Positions 45,183-56,782 of a stretch of 64,000 nucleotides of DNA are shown here, piece after piece. Within the stretch, counting starts at the first letter, position 1, and every line of letters starts with the position of its first letter. The notes beneath the pieces are model-generated. The model saw only the letters and a list, made by a program, of their open reading frames with translations. It made no database searches and was not told the DNA's origin. The position numbers and the translations under genes were made by a program. The DNA lies in NCBI GenBank assembly GCA_017416155.1, contig JAFQDE010000004.1, positions 1 to 64,000 on the forward strand. Reading direction: 5' to 3'. The DNA is from Tyzzerella sp. (GTDB taxonomy: Bacteria; Bacillota; Clostridia; Lachnospirales; Lachnospiraceae).

Positions 45183-46436
45183 ATGGCAAAAAAAGGTGAA
45201 GAAGTCGTGAGATGTTCCTTCTGTGGAAAGGCACAGGCACAGGTTCGCAAACTGATTGCAGGACCGAATGGTGCATATATTTGCGACGAGTGTGTGGAAA
45301 TCTGTACGGAGATTATCGAAGAAGAATTTGAATTTGAAGACAAGGACGCGATTGCAGAAGAGATTAACCTTCTGAAACCGGAGGAAATCAAAGCTTTTTT
45401 GGACGAGTATGTCATTGGTCAGGATGAGGCAAAGAAGGTTCTCTCGGTAGCCGTATATAATCATTACAAAAGAATCCTTGCTGATAAAGACTTAGGGGTA
45501 GATTTGCAAAAGAGTAATATCTTGATGTTGGGGCCAACCGGATGTGGCAAGACGCTTCTTGCGCAGACGCTGGCGAAGATTCTGAATGTTCCGTTTGCAA
45601 TCGCAGATGCAACAGCACTTACGGAAGCTGGATATGTCGGAGAAGATGTTGAGAACATTCTTTTAAAAGTAATCCAGGCGGCAGATGGAGATGTGAAACG
45701 TGCAGAACATGGAATCATTTACATCGATGAAATTGATAAAATTACAAGAAAATCAGAGAATCCATCTATTACGAGAGACGTTTCCGGTGAAGGTGTGCAA
45801 CAGGCACTCTTAAAGATTATCGAAGGAACTGTGGCATCTGTACCGCCACAGGGAGGACGTAAGCACCCACATCAGGAGATGATTCAGATTGATACAACGA
45901 ACATTTTGTTTATCTGTGGCGGAGCATTTGAAGGAATTGAAAAGATTATTGAAAAACGATTGGATCGCACTTCTATGGGCTTCAATGCAGAAGTTATCAG
46001 TAAGCAGGAGAAAAACATTGACCAATTGTTAAAGGAAATTCTTCCACAGGATTTAATCAAATTTGGTATTATTCCGGAACTTGTGGGACGTGTGCCGATT
46101 AATGTAACATTGGAAATGTTAGATCGTGAGGCATTGATTCGTATCCTGACTGAGCCAAAGAGTGCGATTGTGAAACAGTACAAGAAGCTCTTAGAACTTG
46201 ATGGTGTGGAACTTGAGTTTGATCAGGAAGCATTGGAGCAGATTGCAGATACCACACTGGCAAGAAAGACAGGTGCAAGAGGTCTACGTGCAATTATGGA
46301 AAATGTTATGATGGATACCATGTATCATGTACCATCAAATGATACGATAAAAACATGTTTGATTACAAAGAACACTGTGCTGGGGAAGGAACCACCAACT
46401 TATAATTCAGATGCGCTTACGGCACAGAGTGCGTAA
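45183..46436 (+). CDS. clpX: ClpX ATPase
   Basis: A 417-residue unfoldase. The four-cysteine zinc domain ([10 protein letters not shown]...CDECVEIC) recognises substrates and adaptors, the Walker A GPTGCGKT is at about 116, Walker B in [10 protein letters not shown], and the ClpP-docking loop region (TSMGFNAE, where the usual form is IGF) is at about 265. Sensor 2 is GRVPI and beyond. AGGAG precedes ATG 45183. Confidence 0.98.
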   Translation: MAKKGEEVVRCSFCGKAQAQVRKLIAGPNGAYICDECVEICTEIIEEEFEFEDKDAIAEEINLLKPEEIKAFLDEYVIGQDEAKKVLSVAVYNHYKRILADKDLGVDLQKSNILMLGPTGCGKTLLAQTLAKILNVPFAIADATALTEAGYVGEDVENILLKVIQAADGDVKRAEHGIIYIDEIDKITRKSENPSITRDVSGEGVQQALLKIIEGTVASVPPQGGRKHPHQEMIQIDTTNILFICGGAFEGIEKIIEKRLDRTSMGFNAEVISKQEKNIDQLLKEILPQDLIKFGIIPELVGRVPINVTLEMLDREALIRILTEPKSAIVKQYKKLLELDGVELEFDQEALEQIADTTLARKTGARGLRAIMENVMMDTMYHVPSNDTIKTCLITKNTVLGKEPPTYNSDALTAQSA

Positions 46437-46445
46437 AAGTTTGCA

Positions 46446-46480
46446 AAACGGGTACAGATTCATGTACCCGTTTGTTTTTT
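46446..46480 (+). terminator. Terminator after clpX
   Basis: AAACGGGTACA (46446-46456) pairs with TGTACCCGTTT (46463-46473), then GTTTTTT. Confidence 0.9.
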
Positions 46481-46515
46481 AGGGTGCAAACGAAGTTAGA
46501 TAGGAGAAAAGCAGT

Positions 46516-48843
46516 ATGGAGAACCAATATATAAGCATGCCGATGGTGGCACTTCGTGGAATGACAATCTTACCGGAGATGGTGATACATTTTGATGTAA
46601 GCCGCAGCCGTTCCATTGAATCTGTGCAAAAGGCTATGCAAAATAAAGAACAGAAAGTATTTCTCGTGGCACAACGAGAATTGAATATAGAAGAACCGGA
46701 ACAGGAAGATGTATATGAGATAGGTTGTGTGGCCACGATTAAACAAGTGGCAAAGATGAATAAAAATCTCTTTCGTGTCCTGATCACCGGAGAAGAACGG
46801 GCAAAATTAATCCAAATGACAGAAATAGATGGGTATCTTATGGCAGATGTTGAGATTGCTGCGGATTATAACGATTATGAGCCGGAACAGCTCAGTGAAT
46901 GTCCGGAGGCGAAGGGACTTCAAGAGATTTTCTTTGAGTATACGATGAAGAGTGGCAAGGTGCCAAAAGATGTAGTTGCTCAGATTGCAGATATTAAGGA
47001 ATTCAAAAAACTGGTAAATCGTATTGCAGCCAGCGTTCCTTTTGACTATATTAATCTTCAGGATATTTTGGAGGAAAATGACCTGTATAAGCGTTGTGCA
47101 CTTTTGTCTTTTAAATTGACAAATGAAATTGCTGTTGTCGGTTTAAAAGAAAACATTCAAGCAAAAGTAAAAGAACGTATGGAAAAACAACAAAAGGAAT
47201 TTATTCTCCGTGAGCAGTTGAAGGTCATTCGCGAGGAGCTCGGGGAGGACAATGTTCTTTCAGATGCGGAAGAATTTACGGAAACGACCAATCAAATAAA
47301 TGCTTCTTCGGAAGTAAAAGAAAAACTCATGAAGGAAATCGGACGTTTCAAAAGTGCAATGCAAAATTCGGCAGAAAATGGCGTAACGAGAACCTATATA
47401 GAGACGATGCTGGAAATGCCGTGGGATAAGATGGTAGAAGAAAGTATTGACCTTGAGTATGCAAAAAACATTTTAGAAGAAGATCATTACGGACTTGAAA
47501 AGGTGAAAGAACGTATTTTGGAATTCCTCGCAGTCCGTAAACTGACAAGTAAGGGTGAAAGTCCGATTCTCTGTCTGGTTGGACCTCCGGGAACCGGAAA
47601 AACATCAATTGCAAAATCGTTGTCAAAGGCATTAAACAGACCTTATGCGCGCATTTCACTCGGTGGCGTGCGTGATGAGGCAGAGATTCGAGGACACCGA
47701 AAAACGTATGTAGGAGCTATGCCTGGACGTATTGCGAACGCACTCAAATCAGCAGGAGCAAAGAATCCATTGATTCTTTTAGATGAGATTGATAAAGTGA
47801 GCAACGATTACAAAGGCGACACATTTTCAGCGCTTTTAGAGGTTCTGGACAGTGAACAGAATGTGAAGTTCCGTGATCACTATCTGGAGGTGCCGTTGGA
47901 TTTATCTGAGGTCTTGTTTGTGACGACTGCAAATACACTTCAGACGATTCCAAGGCCGCTTCTCGACCGTATGGAAGTGATTGAGATTACTAGTTACACG
48001 GAAAATGAGAAGATGCATATTGCGACGAAGCATTTGATTCCAAAGCAACTATCAAAACACGGTCTTACAGAAGAACAACTTGTGATGGAGGAGTCTGCTA
48101 TTTGGAAAATGGTGCGTAACTATACAAAGGAAGCTGGGGTCAGACAACTGGAGCGAACCATCGGTGAGATATGCAGAAAGACAGCGAGGGAAATTCTGGA
48201 AGAGGGAATCTGTCCTGTAGTTGTCAGTGAAGAAAATATCGGAAGATACCTTGGGAAAGAGAAGTTCCGCTACGATATGATTAACCAGACGGATGAGATT
48301 GGAATTGTCCGTGGACTGGCATGGACAAGTGTCGGCGGGGATACGTTAGAGATAGAAGTGAATATTATGCCGGGAAAAGGTGATATTCTATTGACAGGAC
48401 AGCTTGGAGATGTTATGAAGGAATCAGCAAGAGCAGGAATCAGTTACATCCGCTCCGTCGGAGGGGAGTATCAGATTGCTGAGGATTTCTTTGAAAAACA
48501 TGATATTCACATTCATATACCGGAAGGAGCAACACCGAAGGACGGCCCGTCAGCCGGTATCACAATGGCAACGGCGATGATTTCTGCAATTACGAAGCAG
48601 AAGGTTCGTGCGGACGTCGCAATGACCGGAGAGATTACGCTTCGAGGAAGAGTACTTCCAATCGGTGGCCTCAAAGAAAAATTGTTGGCGGCAAAAAGTG
48701 CCGGTGTGAAGACTGTTTTCGTTCCGGAAAAGAATATGCGCGATGTAGAAGAAATCTCGAATGAGATAACAGAAGGATTGGAGATTATACCGGTCAGTCA
48801 TATGACAGATGTCCTGAAGATTGCACTGGTATGTGAGGACTAA
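46516..48843 (+). CDS. lon: Lon protease
   Basis: A 775-residue ATP-dependent protease. The N-terminal substrate domain (MPMVALRGMTILPEMV) is followed by Walker A GPPGTGKT (about 356), Walker B in NPLILLDEIDKV, and the C-terminal serine/lysine protease domain with PKDGPSAGIT (Ser about 680) and GGLKEKLLAAKSAGV (Lys about 722). GGAG precedes ATG 46516. engB starts 4 bases after its stop. Confidence 0.98.
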   Translation: MENQYISMPMVALRGMTILPEMVIHFDVSRSRSIESVQKAMQNKEQKVFLVAQRELNIEEPEQEDVYEIGCVATIKQVAKMNKNLFRVLITGEERAKLIQMTEIDGYLMADVEIAADYNDYEPEQLSECPEAKGLQEIFFEYTMKSGKVPKDVVAQIADIKEFKKLVNRIAASVPFDYINLQDILEENDLYKRCALLSFKLTNEIAVVGLKENIQAKVKERMEKQQKEFILREQLKVIREELGEDNVLSDAEEFTETTNQINASSEVKEKLMKEIGRFKSAMQNSAENGVTRTYIETMLEMPWDKMVEESIDLEYAKNILEEDHYGLEKVKERILEFLAVRKLTSKGESPILCLVGPPGTGKTSIAKSLSKALNRPYARISLGGVRDEAEIRGHRKTYVGAMPGRIANALKSAGAKNPLILLDEIDKVSNDYKGDTFSALLEVLDSEQNVKFRDHYLEVPLDLSEVLFVTTANTLQTIPRPLLDRMEVIEITSYTENEKMHIATKHLIPKQLSKHGLTEEQLVMEESAIWKMVRNYTKEAGVRQLERTIGEICRKTAREILEEGICPVVVSEENIGRYLGKEKFRYDMINQTDEIGIVRGLAWTSVGGDTLEIEVNIMPGKGDILLTGQLGDVMKESARAGISYIRSVGGEYQIAEDFFEKHDIHIHIPEGATPKDGPSAGITMATAMISAITKQKVRADVAMTGEITLRGRVLPIGGLKEKLLAAKSAGVKTVFVPEKNMRDVEEISNEITEGLEIIPVSHMTDVLKIALVCED

Positions 48844-48847
48844 GAAA

Positions 48848-49450
48848 ATGAAGATTAAAAATGTAGAATTACAGATTGTGTGTGGTATTACAAGTACATT
48901 GCCAGAGACAGATAAGGTGGAGATTGCCTTTGCCGGAAAGTCAAATGTAGGAAAATCATCTCTTATTAATGCATTAATGAATCGTAAGGCGCTTGCGAGA
49001 ACATCAGCAACACCGGGCAAGACACAGACTATTAATTTTTATAATGTCAACGATATCATGTATCTGGTGGACTTGCCGGGATACGGTTATGCGAAGGTGT
49101 CAGAGCAGGAGAAAATTAAATGGGGACAACTGATTGAGCGATATCTTAACACGTCAAAGCAGTTGAAGGCAGTATTTCTGTTGATTGATATTCGACATGA
49201 CCCATCTGCAAATGATAAGATGATGTATGACTGGATTGTAGCACAGGGCTATGAACCTATTATCATCGCAACAAAGCTGGATAAGATTAAGCGTAGCCAA
49301 GTTCAGAAGAATGTAAAAGCAATCAAGGATGGATTAAAACTTCGTCCGGGAACGATTGTAATACCATTCTCTGCAGAGACGAAACAGGGCAGAGAAGAAA
49401 TATGGGAACTTATGGACAGTTATGTTTTAGGAGAAACTGAGGTGGAATAG
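48848..49450 (+). CDS. engB: Ribosome biogenesis GTPase EngB (YsxC)
   Basis: A 200-residue essential GTPase of large-subunit assembly. G1 is AGKSNVGKSS (about 30), G2/G3 region includes TPGKTQ and DLPGYGYA, and G4 is TKLDK. I start at ATG 48848 (MKIKNVELQ), not at the in-frame codon inside lon. It is coupled to lon and ends one base before the exporter gene. Confidence 0.97.
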   Translation: MKIKNVELQIVCGITSTLPETDKVEIAFAGKSNVGKSSLINALMNRKALARTSATPGKTQTINFYNVNDIMYLVDLPGYGYAKVSEQEKIKWGQLIERYLNTSKQLKAVFLLIDIRHDPSANDKMMYDWIVAQGYEPIIIATKLDKIKRSQVQKNVKAIKDGLKLRPGTIVIPFSAETKQGREEIWELMDSYVLGETEVE

Positions 49451-50569
49451 ATGGAGAGTAATCGTCCGTATTGGAAGGTCATAGTGGGTTTAGTATTTAG
49501 TTTGCTTGCAACAGCGCTTGTGGTTGGCCTCGGAATGGCAGGAATTCGAATTTTTGCTCCTTTTGTAGTGGGGTGGATTATTGCATGCATTGCCAATCCG
49601 GTTGTTTGTTGGTTAGACAAGAAGCTGAGAATTAAGAGGAAATTAGGTTCAGCGCTGATGATTGTACTGGTTATCGGTGCAGTTATCGGTCTGGCATATC
49701 TAGTGATTAGTATGCTTGTAAGAGAAATCGGAGGGTGGATGATCAGCCTTCCTAACGTATTCCATTCAGTTACGTTAGAAATGCAAGAATTGGTGGATGA
49801 TTTGAGTAGCATTGTCAAAGTGTTGCCACAGTCTGTGAAAGATGCAGGAAGTGGATTTGTGGATAATCTTGGAGATGTGTTGGGTGGTCTTGCAAAAAAA
49901 CTAAGTGAACCAACCGTGTCCTTTGCGGGAGATGTGGCAAAACAGATTCCGTCTATTGTAATTGGAACTTTTATGGTAATTCTTTCGGCATATTTCTTTG
50001 TTGCGGATAGAGACTCCGTACTGACATGGGTGAAGAACGTGACACCGGATGCAGTTTATCAGAGAGTAGCTATGGCGTTTTCCTACTTTAAATTTGCAGT
50101 GGGAGGATATTTCATTGCACAATTTAAAATCATGGCAGTTGTGAGTTCCATTTTGTTTGTTGGATTAAGTATTCTCAAAGTAGAGTATGCCTTTATATTG
50201 TCTATTTTAATTGGTTTTTTGGATTTCCTTCCATTCTTTGGAACAGGAACGGCGTTTGTTCCATGGTGTATCTACACCGCACTTACAGGAAACTATATGC
50301 GGGCAATATTCTTATTGATTATCTATGTAACGACGCAGGTAGTGCGTCAACTGATTCAGCCGAAACTGGTTGGAGATGAAGTGGGATTGAAGCCACTCCC
50401 GACCCTGTTACTTATCTACGTAGGATACAAATTAGGTGGATTCCTGTGGATGATACTTGCGGTACCGCTTGGCATGATTCTCATCAATATGTATAAGTCG
50501 GGTGGTTTCAATTATATACTGGATGATGTAAAGATACTGGTGAAAGGGATAAAGAGTTTGAGGGAGTAG
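49451..50569 (+). CDS. AI-2E/PerM family transporter
   Basis: A 372-residue membrane protein with about eight helices. The conserved GFLDFLPFFGTGTAFVPW and RQLIQPKLVGDEVGLKPLPTLLLIYVGYKLGGFLWMILAVPL identify the AI-2E/PerM family. The name reflects an early AI-2 link; many members have other substrates. ATG 49451 directly follows engB's stop. Confidence 0.93.
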   Translation: MESNRPYWKVIVGLVFSLLATALVVGLGMAGIRIFAPFVVGWIIACIANPVVCWLDKKLRIKRKLGSALMIVLVIGAVIGLAYLVISMLVREIGGWMISLPNVFHSVTLEMQELVDDLSSIVKVLPQSVKDAGSGFVDNLGDVLGGLAKKLSEPTVSFAGDVAKQIPSIVIGTFMVILSAYFFVADRDSVLTWVKNVTPDAVYQRVAMAFSYFKFAVGGYFIAQFKIMAVVSSILFVGLSILKVEYAFILSILIGFLDFLPFFGTGTAFVPWCIYTALTGNYMRAIFLLIIYVTTQVVRQLIQPKLVGDEVGLKPLPTLLLIYVGYKLGGFLWMILAVPLGMILINMYKSGGFNYILDDVKILVKGIKSLRE

Positions 50570-50603
50570 TTCTCTCAAAAGGTGTTGTATAGAATAAGTT
50601 TTC

Positions 50604-50645
50604 AAAAGTACAGAACAAAAGTTCGGTTTGTTCTGTACTTTTCTT
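50604..50645 (+). terminator. Terminator after the AI-2E family gene
   Basis: AAAAGTACAGAACAAA (50604-50619) pairs perfectly with TTTGTTCTGTACTTTT (50627-50642), ending in Ts. Confidence 0.9.
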
Positions 50646-50653
50646 TTGTCTTC

Positions 50654-50662
50654 TGATATAAT
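50654..50662 (+). promoter_or_regulatory. Extended -10 promoter of uvrBA
   Basis: TGATATAAT is an extended -10, 57 bases before the uvrB start, immediately after the upstream terminator. Confidence 0.6.
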
Positions 50663-50718
50663 CTAGTAGAAGTAAGTAGATACTAGTTTTAAGAACGATT
50701 ATAATGCGGAGAAATACT

Positions 50719-52710
50719 ATGGAACAATTCGTTTTAAAATCAGAATATAAGCCAACCGGTGACCAGCCTCAAGCCATCGAAGCTCTTGTCAAAGGCTTTG
50801 AAGAAGGCAACCAATGCCAGACACTTCTAGGTGTTACTGGTTCTGGGAAGACATTTACTATGGCGAATATTATTGAAAAACTGAATAAACCGACCTTGGT
50901 AATTGCGCATAATAAGACCTTGGCAGCGCAACTCTACGGGGAGTTCAAGGAATTCTTCCCTGATAACGCAGTGGAGTATTTTGTGTCTTATTACGATTAC
51001 TACCAACCAGAAGCTTATGTGCCTTCGTCTGACACATACATTGCGAAGGATTCTTCCATTAACGATGAGATTGATAAGTTGCGTCACTCAGCAACGGCAG
51101 CACTTTCAGAGCGCCGTGACGTCATTATTGTGGCCAGTGTATCCTGCATCTACGGTCTTGGTTCTCCAATTGATTATCAGGAGATGGTTATCTCGCTTCG
51201 TCCGGGCATGATAAAGGACCGTGATGAAGTGATTAAGAAGCTGATTGAGATTCAGTATGACCGCAACGAGATGGATTTTAGGCGTGGTACGTTCCGTGTG
51301 CATGGAGATGTGGTTGAGATTTTCCCCGCATACTCGGAGAAGATTGCATATAGAGTAGAGTTCTTTGGAGATGAAGTGGACAGAATTACAGAGATAGATG
51401 TCTTGACAGGTTCTATCATTGATGAGATTGGTCACGTTGCGATTTATCCGGCATCCCACTATGTTGTTGCGCCGGAGACGATGAATCGGGCAACCCATGA
51501 CATAGAAGAGGAATTAGAAGAACGTGTGCGCTACTTCAAGAGTGAGGATAAACTTTTGGAGGCTCAGCGTATTGCAGAACGCACGAATTTTGATATTGAG
51601 ATGATGCGGGAGACGGGATTTTGTTCGGGTATTGAGAATTATTCCAGACATTTGACAGGGCTTAAGGCCGGGGAACCACCGCATACATTAATTGATTATT
51701 TTCCGGATGACTTCCTGATTATGATAGACGAATCCCATATGACGATTCCGCAATTGGGAGCCATGTACAACGGAGACCAGTCAAGAAAATCTACTTTAGT
51801 GGATTATGGATTCCGTTTGCCGTCAGCGAAGGATAATCGTCCTTTGAATTTTGAAGAGTTTGAAGGCAAAGTGAATCAGATGCTGTTCGTATCTGCAACA
51901 CCGGGGAAATATGAAGGTCAGAATGAACTGCTTCGTGTGGAACAGATTATTCGTCCGACCGGACTTTTGGACCCACAGGTGGAAGTGAGACCAATTGAGG
52001 GACAGATTGATGATTTGATTGCTGAAGTTAACAAGGAAGTTGCCAACAAGAACAAGGTACTGATTACAACACTTACAAAACGTATGGCAGAGGATTTGAC
52101 TGAGTACATGCGCGAGCTTGGTATTCGTGTGAAATATTTGCACTCCGATATTGATACCTTAGAGCGTACAGAGATTATTCGAGATATACGTCTCGATGTG
52201 TTTGATGTGCTTGTCGGAATCAACCTGCTCCGTGAGGGACTTGATATTCCGGAGATTACACTGATTGCGATTCTGGATGCAGATAAGGAAGGATTCCTGC
52301 GTTCTGAGACATCGCTCATCCAGACAATTGGTCGCGCGGCGCGTAACTCGGAAGGACATGTCATCATGTATGCCGACACGATTACAGACTCTATGCGACG
52401 TGCGATGGAAGAAACTGAGCGTAGACGAACTCTGCAGATGCAGTATAATATAGAACATGGCATCACGCCGCAGACGATTCAAAAAGCGGTACGAGATTTG
52501 ATTAGTATCTCTAAGAAGGTGGCAGCAGAAGAACTTCGCATGGAAAAAGATCCTGAGTCTATGAGTAGGGAGGAACTTGAGAAACTAATCAATGATGTTT
52601 CCAAACAGATGCGGAAAGCAGCGGCAGAATTAAACTTTGAGGCGGCTGCACAGTTACGTGATAAGATGATTGAACTCAAGCAGAAATATCAAGAGCTTGA
52701 CGAGGACTAA
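50719..52710 (+). CDS. uvrB: UvrABC excinuclease subunit B
   Basis: A 663-residue helicase-like damage-verifying subunit. Walker A GVTGSGKT (about 35), the DNA-clamping beta-hairpin ([19 protein letters not shown]), DEXX-type MIDESHM, helicase motif [11 protein letters not shown], and the C-terminal UVR coiled coil that binds UvrC ([18 protein letters not shown]). ATG 50719 is preferred to 50704 because GGAGA spaces well. uvrA follows after 30 bases. Confidence 0.97.
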   Translation: MEQFVLKSEYKPTGDQPQAIEALVKGFEEGNQCQTLLGVTGSGKTFTMANIIEKLNKPTLVIAHNKTLAAQLYGEFKEFFPDNAVEYFVSYYDYYQPEAYVPSSDTYIAKDSSINDEIDKLRHSATAALSERRDVIIVASVSCIYGLGSPIDYQEMVISLRPGMIKDRDEVIKKLIEIQYDRNEMDFRRGTFRVHGDVVEIFPAYSEKIAYRVEFFGDEVDRITEIDVLTGSIIDEIGHVAIYPASHYVVAPETMNRATHDIEEELEERVRYFKSEDKLLEAQRIAERTNFDIEMMRETGFCSGIENYSRHLTGLKAGEPPHTLIDYFPDDFLIMIDESHMTIPQLGAMYNGDQSRKSTLVDYGFRLPSAKDNRPLNFEEFEGKVNQMLFVSATPGKYEGQNELLRVEQIIRPTGLLDPQVEVRPIEGQIDDLIAEVNKEVANKNKVLITTLTKRMAEDLTEYMRELGIRVKYLHSDIDTLERTEIIRDIRLDVFDVLVGINLLREGLDIPEITLIAILDADKEGFLRSETSLIQTIGRAARNSEGHVIMYADTITDSMRRAMEETERRRTLQMQYNIEHGITPQTIQKAVRDLISISKKVAAEELRMEKDPESMSREELEKLINDVSKQMRKAAAELNFEAAAQLRDKMIELKQKYQELDED

Positions 52711-52740
52711 CACGACAAAGAAAATAGTTAGAGGTAGAAC

Positions 52741-55584
52741 ATGAACGACAACAAACAGTATATCAAGATACGAGGTGCCAAGGAGCACAATCTAAAAAAT
52801 ATAGATATCAACATTCCGCGAAATGAACTTGTAGTTCTGACTGGCTTAAGCGGTTCAGGAAAGTCCTCGCTTGCATTTGATACCATCTATGCGGAAGGTC
52901 AGAGACGATATATGGAATCTTTGTCTTCTTACGCGAGACAGTTCCTTGGACAGATGGAGAAACCGAATGTAGAGAGTATTGAGGGACTATCACCTGCGAT
53001 TTCCATTGACCAGAAGACAACGAATCGCAATCCGCGTTCTACCGTCGGAACAGTGACGGAGATTTACGATTATTTTCGTCTGCTCTATGCGCGAATCGGT
53101 ATTCCTCATTGTCCGAAGTGCGGAAAAGAGATTAAGAAACAGACCGTGGATCAGATGGTAGACCAGATTATGGAACTGCCGGAAGGAACCAAGATTCAGC
53201 TCTTGGCTCCGGTCGTGCGTGGGAAAAAAGGACGCCATGAGAAGTTGTTTGAGCGTGCAAAGAAGAGTGGATATGTACGTGTACGCGTGGATGGCAACCT
53301 CTACGAATTGTCTGAGGAGATTGTATTAGATAAGAATATCAAGCACAATATCGAGATTATCGTGGACCGTCTTGTGGTGCGCGAAGGGATAGAAAAGCGT
53401 ATGACGGATTCGATTGAAAATGTACTAGAATTGGCAGATGGACTTTTGACAGTAGATGTAATTGGAGGGGAACCGCTTCAATTCAGTCAGAGTTTTTCTT
53501 GTCCGGACTGTAATATCAGCATTGAAGAGATTGAGCCGCGAACCTTCTCGTTTAACAATCCGTTTGGAGCATGTCCAACCTGTTACGGATTGGGATATAA
53601 GATGGAATTTGATGTAGACCTTATGATTCCGGATCAGAGCTTAAGTATTGCCGAAGGCGCAATTACTGTTATGGGATGGCAGTCTTGTACGGATGAATCG
53701 AGTTTCACGAGAGCAATATTAAATGCACTCAGTAAAGAATATAATTTCTCTCTCGAGACTCCGTTTCAGGATTATCCGGAAGAGATTAAAAACATGTTGA
53801 TTCATGGAACAGATGGTAAGTCCGTCAAGGTGCACTATGTCGGACAGAGGGGCGAGGGGTATTACGACATCGCTTTCGAAGGTTTGATTCGAAATGTAGA
53901 GAGAAGATATCGGGAAACCGGCTCGGAGACTATGAAGGCAGAGTACGAGAGTTTTATGCATATCACGCCATGTCATGAGTGTGGCGGTCAGCGCTTGAAA
54001 CAGAGTGCTCTTGCTGTTACTGTCGGTGGAAAGAATATTGCAGAGATTACCTCTCTTTCTATCGAGAAATTGGAACAGTTTTTAAATGAATTAGAACTGA
54101 CTAAGACACAGGAACTTATCGGAGAACAAATATTAAAAGAGATTAAGGCGCGTATCCGTTTTCTTATGAATGTAGGTCTAGATTATCTGACCTTATCACG
54201 AGCAACGGGAAGTCTGTCGGGCGGAGAGGCGCAGCGTATCCGTCTTGCAACGCAGATTGGTTCCGGCTTGGTAGGTGTGGCTTACATTTTAGATGAGCCG
54301 AGTATCGGACTTCATCAGAGAGACAATGATAAACTGCTCGGAACGTTAAAGCACCTTCGCGACCTTGGAAACACTTTGGTTGTGGTAGAACATGATGCAG
54401 ACACGATGTTAGAAGCAGACCATATTGTAGATATTGGACCGGGAGCCGGCGAGCATGGCGGCCAAGTTGTTGCACAGGGAACTGCAGAGGAGATTATGGC
54501 GTGTGAAGAATCCATAACAGGGCAATACCTGAGTCGAAAGATACAGATTCCGGTTCCGGAAAGACGCAAACAACCGAAAGGCTGGCTCAAGGTAATGGGG
54601 GCTGCGGAAAATAATCTGAAGGATATAGATGTGGAGATTCCGCTTGGTGTTATGACCTGTGTGACAGGTGTATCCGGTTCCGGGAAAAGTTCGCTTGTAA
54701 ACGAAATTATTTATAAAAGTCTTGCGAAGAAGTTAAACCGTGCAAGAACGATTCCGGGAAAGCATAAGGGAATGGAAGGCGTGGAGCAGCTCGATAAAGT
54801 GATTGATATCGACCAGTCTCCAATCGGAAGGACGCCACGTTCCAATCCGGCTACTTATACGGGTGTGTTTGACATGATTAGAGACTTGTTTGCCGCAACA
54901 TCAGATGCGAAAGCAAGAGGTTACAAGAAAGGCAGATTCAGTTTTAATGTTAAAGGTGGACGCTGTGAAGCTTGTTCCGGTGATGGTATTTTGAAGATTG
55001 AGATGCATTTTTTACCGGATGTGTACGTGCCATGTGAGGTGTGTGGGGGCAAGCGTTACAATCGCGAAACTTTAGAAGTAAAATATAAAGGAAAGAGTAT
55101 TTATGATGTGCTTGATATGACAGTGGAAGAGGCACTTACGTTTTTCGAAAATGTGCCGAGTATACGCAGGAAGATTCAGACGCTGTACGATGTGGGTCTT
55201 TCTTACATTAAGTTAGGACAACCTTCGACAACATTGTCGGGAGGTGAGGCGCAGCGTATCAAACTCGCAACAGAACTCAGCAAAAGGAGTACGGGAAAGA
55301 CGATTTACATTCTGGATGAACCTACGACAGGACTTCATTTTGCAGATGTGCATAAATTGACGGAGATTTTGGAAAGATTAACAGCAGACGGCAACACAGT
55401 TATTGTCATTGAGCATAATCTCGATGTCATTAAAACTGCAGACTATATCATTGATATCGGTCCGGAGGGCGGAGATAAGGGTGGCACTGTTATTGCACAG
55501 GGAACACCGGAGGAGGTTGCCGAGAATCCAAAGTCATATACCGGACACTATATCAAAAGAGAATTGCAGGTTTTGGAATCCTAA
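52741..55584 (+). CDS. uvrA: UvrABC excinuclease subunit A
   Basis: A 947-residue twin-ABC ATPase that finds lesions. Both Walker A motifs (GLSGSGKSS at about 36 and GVSGSGKSS at about 645) and both ABC signatures ([11 protein letters not shown] and [11 protein letters not shown]) are present. Zinc modules are CPKCG/CPDC-CPTC and CEACSGDG...CEVCGGKR. It follows uvrB in one operon, while uvrC is elsewhere, as is common. Confidence 0.98.
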   Translation: MNDNKQYIKIRGAKEHNLKNIDINIPRNELVVLTGLSGSGKSSLAFDTIYAEGQRRYMESLSSYARQFLGQMEKPNVESIEGLSPAISIDQKTTNRNPRSTVGTVTEIYDYFRLLYARIGIPHCPKCGKEIKKQTVDQMVDQIMELPEGTKIQLLAPVVRGKKGRHEKLFERAKKSGYVRVRVDGNLYELSEEIVLDKNIKHNIEIIVDRLVVREGIEKRMTDSIENVLELADGLLTVDVIGGEPLQFSQSFSCPDCNISIEEIEPRTFSFNNPFGACPTCYGLGYKMEFDVDLMIPDQSLSIAEGAITVMGWQSCTDESSFTRAILNALSKEYNFSLETPFQDYPEEIKNMLIHGTDGKSVKVHYVGQRGEGYYDIAFEGLIRNVERRYRETGSETMKAEYESFMHITPCHECGGQRLKQSALAVTVGGKNIAEITSLSIEKLEQFLNELELTKTQELIGEQILKEIKARIRFLMNVGLDYLTLSRATGSLSGGEAQRIRLATQIGSGLVGVAYILDEPSIGLHQRDNDKLLGTLKHLRDLGNTLVVVEHDADTMLEADHIVDIGPGAGEHGGQVVAQGTAEEIMACEESITGQYLSRKIQIPVPERRKQPKGWLKVMGAAENNLKDIDVEIPLGVMTCVTGVSGSGKSSLVNEIIYKSLAKKLNRARTIPGKHKGMEGVEQLDKVIDIDQSPIGRTPRSNPATYTGVFDMIRDLFAATSDAKARGYKKGRFSFNVKGGRCEACSGDGILKIEMHFLPDVYVPCEVCGGKRYNRETLEVKYKGKSIYDVLDMTVEEALTFFENVPSIRRKIQTLYDVGLSYIKLGQPSTTLSGGEAQRIKLATELSKRSTGKTIYILDEPTTGLHFADVHKLTEILERLTADGNTVIVIEHNLDVIKTADYIIDIGPEGGDKGGTVIAQGTPEEVAENPKSYTGHYIKRELQVLES

Positions 55585-55623
55585 TACAATCGCATAATAA
55601 AATGAGAAAAAAGCAAAAAAGAC

Positions 55624-55652
55624 TTTCCATTTATTAGAAATTCTATTATAAT
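55624..55652 (+). promoter_or_regulatory. Promoter of mreB
   Basis: TTTCCA (55624-55629), 17 bases, TATAAT (55647-55652), 67 bases ahead of the start codon. Confidence 0.65.
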
Positions 55653-55718
55653 ATTAAAGATGTTGAGAGTGAGACGAAAGATAATAGAATAGATAAGAGC
55701 AGTGAAAGGAGAAATCAG

Positions 55719-56702
55719 ATGTCAGTAACAGATATCGGAATCGATTTAGGAACAGCCAGTGTGCTGGTCTATGTAAAAGGAAAGGGTGTTGTTCTAAAAG
55801 AACCATCGGTAGTAGCATTTGACAGAGATACCAATGAAATCAAGGCAATTGGTGAGGATGCGAGATTGATGCTCGGAAGAACACCGGGTAACATTATTGC
55901 GATAAGACCTTTAAGACAGGGTGTTATCTCGGATTACACAGTGACAGAGAAGATGATTAAATACTTTGTACAGAAGGCAGTAGGAATTCGACTTTTTAAG
56001 AAACCTCGCATCAGTATCTGTGTGCCTAGCGGTGTAACAGAAGTGGAAAAGAAAGCAGTTACAGAGGCTGGTTATGCAGCAGGCGCAAGAGAAGTACACT
56101 TGATTGAAGAACCTGTGGCAGCTGCTATCGGAGCAGGAATCGACATTGCAAAACCATGTGGAAATATGATCGTAGATATCGGAGGAGGTACTTCAGATAT
56201 CGCAGTTATCTCATTGGGAGGAACCGTTGTGAATACTTCTATCAAGGTTGCAGGTGATGATTTTGATGAGGCTATCGTTCGTTATATGCGAAAGAAACAC
56301 AATCTGTTAATCGGTGAGCGTACAGCAGAAGATATCAAAATTAAGATTGGTACAACCTATCCATTAGTAGAAGATATGGTAATGGAAGTTCGTGGACGTA
56401 ACTTAGTAACTGGTCTTCCAAAGACAGTAACGGTTACTTCTTCAGAGACAGAAGAAGCACTCAAGGAGACGACAGCACAGATTGTGGAAGCTGTTATTGC
56501 AGTACTTGAGAGAACACCACCGGAGCTTTCGGCAGACATTCTTGATCGCGGTATTGTGCTTACAGGTGGCGGTGCATTGCTTCGTGGTTTGGAAGAACTG
56601 ATTGAGGAAAAAACAGGAATCAACACAATGACAGCGGAAGATCCGATGAAAGTAGTTGCTATCGGAACCGGTCAGTTTGTGGAATTTATGAGTGGAAAAT
56701 AA
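55719..56702 (+). CDS. mreB: Rod-shape protein MreB/Mbl
   Basis: A 327-residue actin-like filament protein that guides lateral wall synthesis. Phosphate-binding loops are IGIDLGTASVLVY and IVDIGGGTSDIAV. The adenosine motif is ILDRGIVLTGGGALLRGL. It is not followed by mreC/mreD, so it is the Mbl/MreBH-type stand-alone copy or the locus has been split. AAAGGAG precedes ATG 55719. Confidence 0.95.
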   Translation: MSVTDIGIDLGTASVLVYVKGKGVVLKEPSVVAFDRDTNEIKAIGEDARLMLGRTPGNIIAIRPLRQGVISDYTVTEKMIKYFVQKAVGIRLFKKPRISICVPSGVTEVEKKAVTEAGYAAGAREVHLIEEPVAAAIGAGIDIAKPCGNMIVDIGGGTSDIAVISLGGTVVNTSIKVAGDDFDEAIVRYMRKKHNLLIGERTAEDIKIKIGTTYPLVEDMVMEVRGRNLVTGLPKTVTVTSSETEEALKETTAQIVEAVIAVLERTPPELSADILDRGIVLTGGGALLRGLEELIEEKTGINTMTAEDPMKVVAIGTGQFVEFMSGK

Positions 56703-56715
56703 AAAGTTGTTTTGG

Positions 56716-56740
56716 GGGCTGTCTTAGGATAGCCCTTTTT
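56716..56740 (+). terminator. Terminator after mreB
   Basis: GGGCTGTC (56716-56723) pairs with GATAGCCC (56728-56735; one G-T), then TTTTT. Confidence 0.85.
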
Positions 56741-56782
56741 GTGCGATAGGAAAGAAACTCTTATTTGGAAGGAGGAGATGTT